From contig NZ_CP143542.1 in the NCBI RefSeq assembly GCF_046237605.1, positions 2,728,001-2,792,000 of the forward strand: a stretch of DNA of 64,000 bases, written 5' to 3'. Positions 16,216-23,811 of this stretch are shown here, in pieces (within the stretch, counting starts at the first letter, position 1; every line of letters starts with the position of its first letter). The notes beneath the pieces were generated by a model. The model had not been told where the DNA came from, searched no databases, and saw only the letters and a program-made list of their open reading frames with translations. Origin of the DNA: Paraperibacillus marinus (GTDB lineage Bacteria; Bacillota; Bacilli; Bacillales; DSM-1321). A program made the translations under genes and the position numbers.

Positions 16216-17184
16216 TTATTTTTTCTTCGTAAGTCTGCCAAGCAGGAACGCACCTGCGGCTACTCCGAGGAATGTATTCGTTTTCTTATTGAAAACCTGT
16301 TTAGCTACCAGATTGAGATTTTGCGGCCTTTCTGCAAGACGGCGCATGAAGTAGCCATACCAATCCTGGCCAAAGGGCACATACGTACAAAAATTATATC
16401 CTTCGGATGCGAGCTTCAGCTGCATGTCTTTTCTGAATCCGTACAGCATCTGGAATTCGAACTTCTCATTCGGGATATTGTGAACCCTTACAAATTCCTT
16501 TACGTGATGAATCACTCTATGATCATGTGTGGCAATGGAAGTGAACTTTCCATTAAGAAGATGCCATTCTATCAGGTTGATAAAATTTTCATCTATTTCC
16601 TTCTTATCCTGATAAGCCAGTTCAGCAGGCTCTTTATAAGCACCCTTAACTAAGCGGAGACGTAAATTTTTATATTTTTTAATATCTTCTACGGCCCTGA
16701 AGAAGTAGGCCTGGATGACAGTCCCGACATTATCATAGCGGGCAGATAGTTCATCCAATATGTCAAACGATGGCTGCAGGCGCTTATTGTCTTCCATGTC
16801 CATATTTACGAAGATATCATACCTGTCTGCCAGTTCCACGATTTCCCTGATGTTGTCCAAACAGAAATCATAGTCTATATCAAGGCCGACCTGTGACGGC
16901 TTCAATGAGATATGCGCGTCGACACCGCTTTCATTTATCGCCTCAATAACGGCAAGGATCTGCTCCTTCGCTTCACGTGCTTTTTCTTTTTCAAAAACGA
17001 ATTCGCCAAGGTTGTCTACTGTACAGGAAATACCGTGTGCGTTAAGCTCTTTGATGCTTTGGATGGTTTCTTCAAGGTTCGTCCCGGCTACAACACTCTG
17101 TGCCCCGAGCTTCAGGCCATACTTTTTAGCGGCGCTATTTAAAAATTCATTTTGGGAGAGGCTTATAAACAAATCTTTTAACAT
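16216..17184 (-). CDS. Proline dehydrogenase
   Basis: A 322-residue stand-alone monofunctional PRODH (TIM barrel, FAD) that oxidises proline to pyrroline-5-carboxylate. Family segments RLRLVKGAYKEP, the FAD-binding TSIATHDHRVI, FEFQMLYGFRKDMQ and the C-terminal FMRRLAERPQNL (substrate-binding arginine pair) are all present. ATG 17184 is preferred because AGGGGAA lies 6 bases upstream; ATGs at 17190 and 17223 are worse placed. No P5C dehydrogenase or proline permease is adjacent, so it is not a put operon here. In Bacillus this enzyme (PutB/FadM type) works with separate PutC or RocA. Confidence 0.92.
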   Translation of the reverse strand: MLKDLFISLSQNEFLNSAAKKYGLKLGAQSVVAGTNLEETIQSIKELNAHGISCTVDNLGEFVFEKEKAREAKEQILAVIEAINESGVDAHISLKPSQVGLDIDYDFCLDNIREIVELADRYDIFVNMDMEDNKRLQPSFDILDELSARYDNVGTVIQAYFFRAVEDIKKYKNLRLRLVKGAYKEPAELAYQDKKEIDENFINLIEWHLLNGKFTSIATHDHRVIHHVKEFVRVHNIPNEKFEFQMLYGFRKDMQLKLASEGYNFCTYVPFGQDWYGYFMRRLAERPQNLNLVAKQVFNKKTNTFLGVAAGAFLLGRLTKKK

Positions 17185-17316
17185 AGTCATTTCCCCTAAT
17201 TCATAAGTTATTTTCTCCATCATTATAACATGCTTTTTTAATATAATATATTTTTCAAATTTTCCAATTTAACTATTTTAAAAATCTTCATATGAGGCGT
17301 ATTAAGAGCGCTGGCA

Positions 17317-17345
17317 TTGACATAATCCCTGCTTTGCCGTACAAT
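17317..17345 (+). promoter_or_regulatory. Sigma-A promoter of the riboswitch transcript
   Basis: TTGACA (17317-17322) and TACAAT (17340-17345) are separated by exactly 17 bases. Transcription would begin near 17352, just ahead of the aptamer. Confidence 0.85.
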
Positions 17346-17369
17346 ATAGGTATAGCAGATAATAATATA

Positions 17370-17500
17370 TAGCTCCAAAGGGGAGTAGCTTACAGGTATG
17401 TCGTCAATACGTGATGTTTCATCACCGGCATGTCTGGCAACCTAAAAAGTTGTTTGCGAGACCTTTGCCATATTGGTAAAGGGATAAAACCAGACATTTC
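17370..17500 (+). ncRNA. yybP-ykoY family manganese riboswitch aptamer
   Basis: The conserved core AAAGGGGAGTAGC (17377-17389) is followed by CACCGGCA and, near 17455, GCGAGACCTTTGCC, in the order of the yybP-ykoY motif. Members sense Mn2+ and usually switch expression on by preventing termination. GGTAAAGG (17475-17482) can pair either with CCTTTGCC before it or with CCTTTACC of the downstream terminator (17507-17514), which gives a plausible antitermination exchange. Confidence 0.88.
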
Positions 17501-17501
17501 C

Positions 17502-17538
17502 AAAGACCTTTACCATTACATCGGTAAAGGTCTTTTTA
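17502..17538 (+). terminator. Riboswitch expression-platform terminator
   Basis: A 13-bp stem AAAGACCTTTACC/GGTAAAGGTCTTT with an 8-base loop ends in TTTTT. It lies about 95 bases before the regulated gene's start codon. Confidence 0.9.
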
Positions 17539-17630
17539 TATGATTGAGGAGGAGATGGAAAGGTAAACATTCGTTTAATTCTCTGAAAAAAGGTAATAAC
17601 ATAATAAAATCAACCAGGAGGAAACTATAC

Positions 17631-18062
17631 ATGAAAAAATTGATGTCTGCCATTCTCTCTGCCGCCCTTATATTTTCGCCCGTCGGCCACTACGTCTTCC
17701 ATGATCAAGGACAGAAAGTCGAAGCCCGGGGATACAAGTCCGGAAAGAGAAGCTTTAATACAAACGGAAGCACCACTAAAAATTCACCATACTTCCAAAC
17801 CAAAAAACAAAGCCCATCCACCTCTTCCAAGTCAGCCGCGCAAAAACGGAACTCCGGCGGTTTCATGAGAGGCTTGATGTATGGCGGTATCGCCGGCCTT
17901 CTGTTCGGCAGCATGTTTGCCAATATGGGCGCTTTTGGATCACTTCTTGGCATGATGGTAAACCTTGTGGCCATGTATTTTGTCTTTTCATTGATTCGCA
18001 GCTTCTTTGCCGCAAGGAGAAATAAAAGACAGCAAGAGGATTATCGTTCATGGAGAAACTGA
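17631..18062 (+). CDS. YybP/Tim44-like small membrane protein under the Mn riboswitch
   Basis: 143 residues. A basic start and hydrophobic stretch (residues 4-25, ending near VEARG) look like a signal peptide. A Ser/Thr/Lys-rich low-complexity region to about residue 80 follows. Then comes a glycine-rich double hydrophobic segment (GGFMRGLMYGGIAGLLFG and GSLLGMMVNLVAMYFVF) and a basic tail. This layout matches small bacterial Tim44-like proteins and, as far as I remember, B. subtilis YybP, the gene that gave the riboswitch half its name. AGGAGG lies 9 bases before ATG 17631. It overlaps the next gene by 13 bases. Function is unknown; a link to manganese stress is inferred from the leader. Confidence 0.75.
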   Translation: MKKLMSAILSAALIFSPVGHYVFHDQGQKVEARGYKSGKRSFNTNGSTTKNSPYFQTKKQSPSTSSKSAAQKRNSGGFMRGLMYGGIAGLLFGSMFANMGAFGSLLGMMVNLVAMYFVFSLIRSFFAARRNKRQQEDYRSWRN

Positions 18063-18337
18063 TCATTTCAGAGCAGGATATCATCAACGCAGTCTGCGTC
18101 TATGTGGCCCGTAAAAAACAGCTTGAGCCCCAGGAGGTTGAAGTCGAGTTGATTCATGACGATGACTACGGGTTTTCGGCTGAAGCGTATGCTGATGGAC
18201 GCAAGCAGGTGCTTATCATGGCCAATTTGATCGAAGCCCTTCGATTGTGGCTGGATGAGTATTTAGGCCGGGACCCTTATGCCGGAATCAGGCTCGTCCT
18301 GGATGATGAAATCGGTATTATCGCCGAGGTTGGGTAA
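18050..18337 (+). CDS. YxcD-like DUF2653 family protein
   Basis: A 95-residue cytosolic acidic protein beginning MEKLIISEQDIINAVCVYVA and containing ELIHDDDYGFSAEAYADGRKQ. This is the pattern of the B. subtilis YxcD/DUF2653 family, of unknown function. The start lies inside the preceding gene (13-base overlap, different frame), so the two are translationally coupled and share riboswitch control. The Asp/Glu-rich centre (HDDDY) could bind metal, but this is speculation. Confidence 0.78.
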   Translation: MEKLIISEQDIINAVCVYVARKKQLEPQEVEVELIHDDDYGFSAEAYADGRKQVLIMANLIEALRLWLDEYLGRDPYAGIRLVLDDEIGIIAEVG

Positions 18338-18686
18338 CCCTTTCATTCGTCCCAAAATAAAATCTGAATTCATGTACCACTCAATATGATTGTAATTGGA
18401 TGGATTCTTATTAATGGATCCATCCTTTTTATCTGCCTCTATATAAACCTTTAACCGGCCTTGCCGCCATGCCGCCAATCGAAAAACTGTTTATTACTCC
18501 CCTGTTTGCCTGTCAGCACACATAAAAAGGGTCAAAATCAAAAATGAGACATATGGGTCAATAAAATTCAGAATATTTCTACTATTTTGGTTCATTCAGC
18601 ATATGGTGAAAACCTCTATCTATAAATATACTTACTTTACAACGGAAAATCTTTTAAACTATTTATAGGCTGAAGGGAGAAAAACT
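18338..18686. other. Spacer between the DUF2653 and protease genes
   Basis: 349 bases without a gene. It holds the terminator at 18399-18430, then an AT-rich stretch with two GGGTCAA words (18530 and 18555) that may be part of the protease promoter region. No clear -35/-10 pair was found. Confidence 0.6.
18399..18430 (+). terminator. Terminator of the YybP/DUF2653 operon
   Basis: The stem GGATGGAT/ATCCATCC with an 11-base loop is followed by TTTTT. Confidence 0.85.
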
Positions 18687-19937
18687 ATGAAGAAAAAGAG
18701 AGTATTAAGTTCATTCATGCTTAGTTTGACATTAAGTTTTTCCTTTTTTGGATCTGTATCGCATGCCAAGGTTGAATCGGCTCAGCCATCTGAAAAGTTT
18801 CGGGTATTGATCAAAGCTGCTTCTGAAGAAAAATCAAAAATGAAAATGTTACATAAAGAACACAGAGACTTTGGCGGCCAGGGCTACACCACTGATGTCA
18901 CCCGGCAGGAATACGAATCTCTCCAAAAAAACAAAAAAGTAACGATAGAGCGTGTACCGGAATTCAGTGTACAGGCAGATAAGCCCCTTAAGGCCGCAGC
19001 AGCAGCTCCTTCAGCCAGGGTGCCTTGGGGCATTAAAGCTATATATAACGATTCCGCCCTTTCGGCATCATCCGGCGGTGATGGTGTCAAAATTGCTGTA
19101 CTTGATACAGGGGTCTACAAAACGCACGCTGACCTGTCGCAGAATGTTGAACAGTGCAAGGACTTCACCGGTACGAGCACCATGGTCAATAATTCCTGCA
19201 GTGACCGGAACGGACATGGCACGCATGTGGCTGGTTCAGCTTTGGCAAATGGCGGCTCCACCGGCCAGGGAATTTACGGTGTTGCCCCACAGGCAGAATT
19301 ATGGGCTTATAAGGTATTAGGCAATAATGGATCGGGGTACTCTGATGATATTGCAGCCGCAATCAGGCATGCAGCGGACGAGAGCACGCGCACTGGCTCT
19401 AAGGTCATTATCTCAATGTCACTCGGTTCTTCCGCAAAAGATAGTTTAATAGCAAGCGCTGTGGATTATGCCTACAGCAAAGGCGTCCTTGTTATTGCAG
19501 CTGCCGGGAACAGCGGACCTGGAAGCAACACAATCGGTTATCCGGGTGCCCTTCCAAATGCAGTGGCAGTGGCCGCTCTTGAGAACGTCCAGTCAAACGG
19601 CTCTTACCGTGTCGCCGACTTCTCTTCCAGAGGAAATCCATTGACTGACGGTGACTTTGTCATCCAGGAACGTGATGTGGAAATTTCCGCTCCTGGAGCA
19701 GCCATAGAATCGACCTGGACCAATGGCGGCTACAATACCATCAGCGGGACGTCAATGGCAACACCGCATGTGTCCGGCCTTGCCGCGAAAATCTGGTCAG
19801 CCAACAAAAGCCTGACACATACGCAGCTGCGCAGCGAGCTGCAGCAGCGCTCCAAAGTATACGATATCCTCGGTGGAACCGGTGCAGCAGCCGGTGATGA
19901 CTATGCATCCGGATTCGGCTTTGCCAGGGTAAAATAA
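18687..19937 (+). CDS. Secreted subtilisin-family serine protease (S8)
   Basis: 416 residues. A Sec signal peptide (cleavage probably after SHA, residue 26) is followed by an I9-type propeptide (about 37-97, FRVLIKAASEEK...). The mature catalytic domain has the triad Asp140 (AVLDTGV), His177 (NGHGTHVAG) and Ser356 (SGTSMATPHVSG), with the oxyanion Asn275 in AAAGNSGPG. Two cysteines (157 and 171) flank the segment before the catalytic His and could form a disulfide, a feature I recall from thermostable subtilases such as the Ak.1 protease. No C-terminal extension is present. The gene is monocistronic, with its own strong terminator. Confidence 0.94.
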   Translation: MKKKRVLSSFMLSLTLSFSFFGSVSHAKVESAQPSEKFRVLIKAASEEKSKMKMLHKEHRDFGGQGYTTDVTRQEYESLQKNKKVTIERVPEFSVQADKPLKAAAAAPSARVPWGIKAIYNDSALSASSGGDGVKIAVLDTGVYKTHADLSQNVEQCKDFTGTSTMVNNSCSDRNGHGTHVAGSALANGGSTGQGIYGVAPQAELWAYKVLGNNGSGYSDDIAAAIRHAADESTRTGSKVIISMSLGSSAKDSLIASAVDYAYSKGVLVIAAAGNSGPGSNTIGYPGALPNAVAVAALENVQSNGSYRVADFSSRGNPLTDGDFVIQERDVEISAPGAAIESTWTNGGYNTISGTSMATPHVSGLAAKIWSANKSLTHTQLRSELQQRSKVYDILGGTGAAAGDDYASGFGFARVK

Positions 19938-19948
19938 TTGAATGAGCT

Positions 19949-19991
19949 GGAGGCAGCCCTCAATGATGAGGAGCTGCCTCCTTTCTTTTTG
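19949..19991 (+). terminator. Terminator after the subtilisin gene
   Basis: A nested stem, GGAGGCAGC/GCTGCCTCC outside and CCTCA/TGAGG inside, is followed by TTTCTTTTT, 11 bases past the stop. Confidence 0.92.
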
Positions 19992-20194
19992 ACCGGTTCA
20001 CCATACATCACTATTAAATTGGTACTGCTGTATAAGGACCTCCCTCCCTTCTCTTCATTCTTTTCATCCCCCTTTGTATAAATTGCCGGGTTCTCTCCCA
20101 TAATGGATTATAAACCCATCTATTCAGTGTCCTTTATATCACAAGGTATATCACAAGGCCGCGAATGGGAACTTATATAGAAGAAGGTGATCGA

Positions 20195-20656
20195 ATGACA
20201 ATGCAGCGCACATTCATTATGATAAAACCGGATGGAGTAAAACGGGGATTAATCGGCGAGGTTATCAGGCGTTTTGAACAAAAAGGATTTTCCTTATTGA
20301 ACGCAGAGCTTATGGTGGTAGACCGTTCAAAGGCCGAATATCATTATATGGAACATCAGGAGAAGCCATTTTTCGGTGAATTGGTGGATTTTATAACATC
20401 CGGTGCTGTTTTTGCTATGGTATGGGAAGGTGAAAATATTATAGAAGTTTCACGCCTCATGATCGGAAAGACAAGCCCGGCAGAAGCACTGCCAGGCACC
20501 ATACGCGGTGACTTTGCCCACAGTAAGGAAGAGAATGTGATTCATGGTTCTGATTCACTCTTAAGTGCTGAGCGTGAGATTGAAAATTTCTTCAGTCTGC
20601 TGAAAAAGCGGGACATAGCGGACAATTCTCACGCTGAAAAACGGAAGTCTGTATAA
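20195..20656 (+). CDS. ndk: Nucleoside diphosphate kinase
   Basis: A 153-residue NDK. The phosphohistidine lies in NVIHGSDS near residue 117, and PFFGELVDFITSGAVFAMVWEGEN and GTIRGDF are family hallmarks. ATG 20195 follows AGAAGGTGATCG; the in-frame ATG at 20165 lacks a ribosome-binding site. Compared with the usual Bacillus Ndk (about 148 residues, encoded with menaquinone genes), it has an unusual Lys/Arg-rich tail (NSHAEKRKSV) and several substitutions. It stands alone in an accessory block, so it may be a second copy; this needs the rest of the genome. Confidence 0.92.
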   Translation: MTMQRTFIMIKPDGVKRGLIGEVIRRFEQKGFSLLNAELMVVDRSKAEYHYMEHQEKPFFGELVDFITSGAVFAMVWEGENIIEVSRLMIGKTSPAEALPGTIRGDFAHSKEENVIHGSDSLLSAEREIENFFSLLKKRDIADNSHAEKRKSV

Positions 20657-20669
20657 GTGAATTACTAAG

Positions 20670-20691
20670 CCCCCCGACTTCTTATCGGGGG
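20670..20691 (+). terminator. Hairpin after ndk
   Basis: CCCCCGA/TCGGGGG with a short loop is followed by TAGTTTATTTT, so the T tract is interrupted. Confidence 0.65.
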
Positions 20692-20816
20692 TAGTTTATT
20701 TTCAGATAAAATCCCGCTTGAATGGAACAGTCACGGCCAAAAGGGGGAATTTTTAATCTTGTTCTAGAAAAAAAGAATATCTGGATATCTGGATATTTAA
20801 AAGCTAAATAAAATGG

Positions 20817-20942
20817 TCTTGGCTTGCCCATTAATCAGTTACTTGCGAAAGCGCACTTGCCAAAATTACCATTTATTTGAAAAAAACAAATGATTTACTT
20901 GCCAAAACCGGCCATTTACTTGCGGGGGCGGATTTTGGCCTT
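20817..20942. repeat. Degenerate TTACTTGC repeats
   Basis: TTACTTGCG or TTACTTGCC occurs near 20839, 20896 and 20916, and ACTTGCCAAAA occurs at about 20855 and 20897. Related words (CTTGCCCA) begin at 20822. Spacing is irregular. This looks like a decayed short-repeat cluster. Confidence 0.5.
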
Positions 20943-20996
20943 CCATTTTACCACTCCCCTGATGCGTTAGTCTCTCCTCCATATAAATCCAAGCAA

Positions 20997-21482
20997 TCAT
21001 TTTTCTTCAAATGTTACATCATGTTCTTTTGCAAGTCCTTTGATATCAGATTGAAAGGTCCGCATTTTCTTACGGGCATCCGCAAGCATCGAGTTGGCCT
21101 CTGCAATCAAGCCTGAATCCTGCTTTTCGATTGCTTCAGTCATTTTCACAAAGGCCTCGCCCTGGATATTGACTGCCTCTATGTATCCCTCGTGTATATT
21201 GGATAGGTCTTTGGAATCCACTTCTACGCCTTCCAGGTCAGATATAAATTCATTGTATTTGGGAATGATGGTTCCCTGCAGCTTGTCATACATCGTCTGA
21301 TCATCTGTATAATTCTGCCCGGTAATGCTTTCATAATCTTTAATTACCTTTTCTTCCTTATCGGCCAGTTTCGGCATCTCTTCATTTACATACTTTAAAA
21401 TTTCATCCTGAACAGGATCGCTGCCGCATCCAGCCAATGCCAGCGGCAATGCCAGAAGCAGCATAAACCAAATTTTTTTCAT
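20997..21482 (-). CDS. Putative lipoprotein of unknown function
   Basis: 161 residues. The N-terminus MKKIWFMLLLALPLALAGCGS has a lipobox LAGC, so the mature protein would be acylated at Cys19 and anchored to the outer face of the membrane. The rest is strongly helical and charged (many Glu/Lys, heptad-like stretches around KLADKEEKVIKDYESI and MTEAIEKQDSGL), like small helical-bundle lipoproteins of Bacillus. I do not recognise a named family with confidence. It is the last gene on its strand before the mutL terminator and is probably monocistronic. Confidence 0.8.
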   Translation of the reverse strand: MKKIWFMLLLALPLALAGCGSDPVQDEILKYVNEEMPKLADKEEKVIKDYESITGQNYTDDQTMYDKLQGTIIPKYNEFISDLEGVEVDSKDLSNIHEGYIEAVNIQGEAFVKMTEAIEKQDSGLIAEANSMLADARKKMRTFQSDIKGLAKEHDVTFEEK

Positions 21483-21631
21483 ATACTTTCTCCTCCCTCT
21501 GTTTAATAGAGTTCTGGTATAAATTTACTATAAATCTATTTTTTAGAGAAACAATAATCGGCAAAACTGGACATTTTATTTACTTTTCAAATGAAACAGC
21601 TTTATTCTCACTACCTACCATCTATTAAAAA

Positions 21632-21666
21632 AAGAAAAAAGCATCATCCGATAAGATGATGCTTCC
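21632..21666 (-). terminator. Terminator after mutL
   Basis: The stem AAGCATCATC/GATGATGCTT is followed on the minus strand by TTTTTCTTTTTTT. It lies 28 bases past the mutL stop. Confidence 0.92.
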
Positions 21667-21693
21667 ATAGCCTTTTCCTGCTGTATCATTCTC

Positions 21694-23589
21694 CTACATC
21701 ACCCGCTTGAACATCTTCTCCATCTCATAGGTGGAATAATGGATGATGATAGGCCGTCCATGGGGGCATGTAAAGGGATCAGAAGATCTTCTCAGTTCGT
21801 CAAGAAGAGCCTGCATATCTTCGTGCCTGAGATAGTGGTTGGCCTTGATGGAGCCTTTACAGCTCATGAGGATGGCTGCTTCCTCCCTCAGCTTTTTGAT
21901 ATCCACCTTTTTGACCGACAGGACCTGCTGGATCATTTCATCTATGATCTGCTGTTCCATCCCTTTTGGGAACCACTGTGGATGGGAACGGACAATAAAG
22001 GAATTATGGCCGAATTCTTCAAGGAAAACTCCCACCGCTTCGAGCTCAGGTATATTCTCCTGGATGCGGATGACTTCATCGGTAGAATATTCAAGCGTGA
22101 TAGGGATGAGCATTTCCTGCAGTTCGCTATCTACCTGACCTACTTTTTCGCGGAAATATTCATATTTGATCCGCTCCTGTGCAGCATGCTGATCGATGAT
22201 GTACAGGCCTTTTTCATTCTGTGCCAGAATATAGGTGCCGTGCATCTGGCCGATTGGATACAGGACCGGCACTCTGTCAGGAGCCTCAGGGACGGGAGCC
22301 GCTTCCGGCTGTTCCAGTTGTGTTTCCGGTTCTGCCTCTTTTGATAAGATATCCGCATAATCCGGTGCTTTATATGCAGCAGGCTCTGGCTGCCTGTGCT
22401 GTACGGTTTGGATGACCGGCTGATAATCGGCCAGCGTCCCGGTGCGTTCTCCATCTTCCCTTATAAGAGGAGCTGAACTTTTGTATTCCCTGCCCTGCTC
22501 CCGTTCCGAATGATTCGGAACCGTGGATGTTTCAAATTCGAAAGCTGCCTGCTCGCTTTCATCCTTCTCCTTTTTCCTTACAGGGGAGTTGCCCGGGATG
22601 AGCTGCTTTGTTTTGAAGGCGCCTTTGATTGTGTGTGCAATCAGCTCGAACAGTTCTGCTTCTTTACTCAGCCTTACTTCCATTTTGGAAGGATGAACAT
22701 TCACATCAACAAGAAGCGGATCCATTTCAATGGACAGCATCGCAATCGGATACCTGCCGATCGGGAGCAGCGTATGATAGCCCTCCATTACGGCTTTGGC
22801 CAGGGTATAGTTTTTGATGAACCGTCCATTGATCATAGTTGAGATATAGTTCCTTGAAGCCCTCGTCACTTCCGGCAGGGATACATAGCCGTGGACCTCA
22901 AAGTCCAGCGACCTGCCCCTGACCGGCACCATGGTCTTGGCGATGCCAAGGCCGTAGATGGCTGCGAGCACCTGCTGGATATTATTATTTCCATTGGTGT
23001 GAAGCAGTTTTTTTTCATTATTGATGAGCTTGAATGATACATTAGGATTGGACAGCGCCAGCCTGTTTACCGTATCGGTGATGTTGCCAAGCTCCGTATG
23101 GATCGATTTCAAATATTTCAAACGGGCGGGAGTATTGAAGAACAAGTCGGCGACTGTGATATCAGTCCCTTTCCGGCTTGAACAGCCCGCGTGCTCCTTC
23201 AGTTCCCCGCCTTCAATGACCACTCTCGTACCCGGCCCTTCCCCTGTGCTGGTGCGAAGTTCAAGGCGTGATACAGAGGCAATGCTCGGCAGTGCCTCTC
23301 CGCGGAAACCAAGAGTCCGGATTCGGAAAAGATCCTGCTCATCCTTGATTTTGCTCGTGGCATGGCGCTCGAATGCTGTTAGGACGTCATCCGGCTCCAA
23401 GCCATGGCCGTCATCGATGATCCGGATGCTGGCAAGCCCCGCTTCCTCGAGGTGGATTTCTATCATCTTGCTGTCCGCATCGATCGCATTTTCAACGAGC
23501 TCCTTCACGACAGATGCCGGCCTTTCAACCACCTCGCCGGCTGCGATTTTATTCGCAAGGGAATGATCGAGCTGAACGATTCTTCCCAT
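21694..23589 (-). CDS. mutL: DNA mismatch repair protein MutL
   Basis: 631 residues. The N-terminal GHKL ATPase has KIAAGEVVERPASVVKELVENAIDA, the DDGHG motif and GFRGEAL. A variable Pro/Glu-rich linker spans about 340-435. The C-terminal domain carries the endonuclease metal motif DQHAAQERIKYE and CPHGRP, as in nicking MutL of bacteria without MutH. ATG 23589 is chosen because GGAGGTGAT lies 4 bases upstream; the frame is open further but has no signal there. It lies 222 bases beyond mutS, with no terminator between. Confidence 0.96.
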   Translation of the reverse strand: MGRIVQLDHSLANKIAAGEVVERPASVVKELVENAIDADSKMIEIHLEEAGLASIRIIDDGHGLEPDDVLTAFERHATSKIKDEQDLFRIRTLGFRGEALPSIASVSRLELRTSTGEGPGTRVVIEGGELKEHAGCSSRKGTDITVADLFFNTPARLKYLKSIHTELGNITDTVNRLALSNPNVSFKLINNEKKLLHTNGNNNIQQVLAAIYGLGIAKTMVPVRGRSLDFEVHGYVSLPEVTRASRNYISTMINGRFIKNYTLAKAVMEGYHTLLPIGRYPIAMLSIEMDPLLVDVNVHPSKMEVRLSKEAELFELIAHTIKGAFKTKQLIPGNSPVRKKEKDESEQAAFEFETSTVPNHSEREQGREYKSSAPLIREDGERTGTLADYQPVIQTVQHRQPEPAAYKAPDYADILSKEAEPETQLEQPEAAPVPEAPDRVPVLYPIGQMHGTYILAQNEKGLYIIDQHAAQERIKYEYFREKVGQVDSELQEMLIPITLEYSTDEVIRIQENIPELEAVGVFLEEFGHNSFIVRSHPQWFPKGMEQQIIDEMIQQVLSVKKVDIKKLREEAAILMSCKGSIKANHYLRHEDMQALLDELRRSSDPFTCPHGRPIIIHYSTYEMEKMFKRVM

Positions 23590-23811
23590 ATATATCACCT
23601 CCATCATTCTTGCTTTCGAGTCTTTCGGAACCCATGAATACATGTATAAGCAATGGGCCTCTTGTCTTTTAAATCCCTTTCGAATGATTTGGACCACCCA
23701 TAGCCCTGTCCTAATTTCGGAAGAGCTTCTGAATCATTCCGAACCCCATGCCTGTGCAGCCATAGAAGCTTCCGCAGCTATCCGAAAATCATTCTGAAAG
23801 CCCCGTAAGGT

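Larger units (their letters stand above)
20657..20996. other. Spacer with terminator and degenerate repeats
   Basis: 340 bases without a gene. The first 35 bases hold the ndk terminator. The remainder is AT-rich, with the repeated words described at 20817-20942. Confidence 0.6.
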
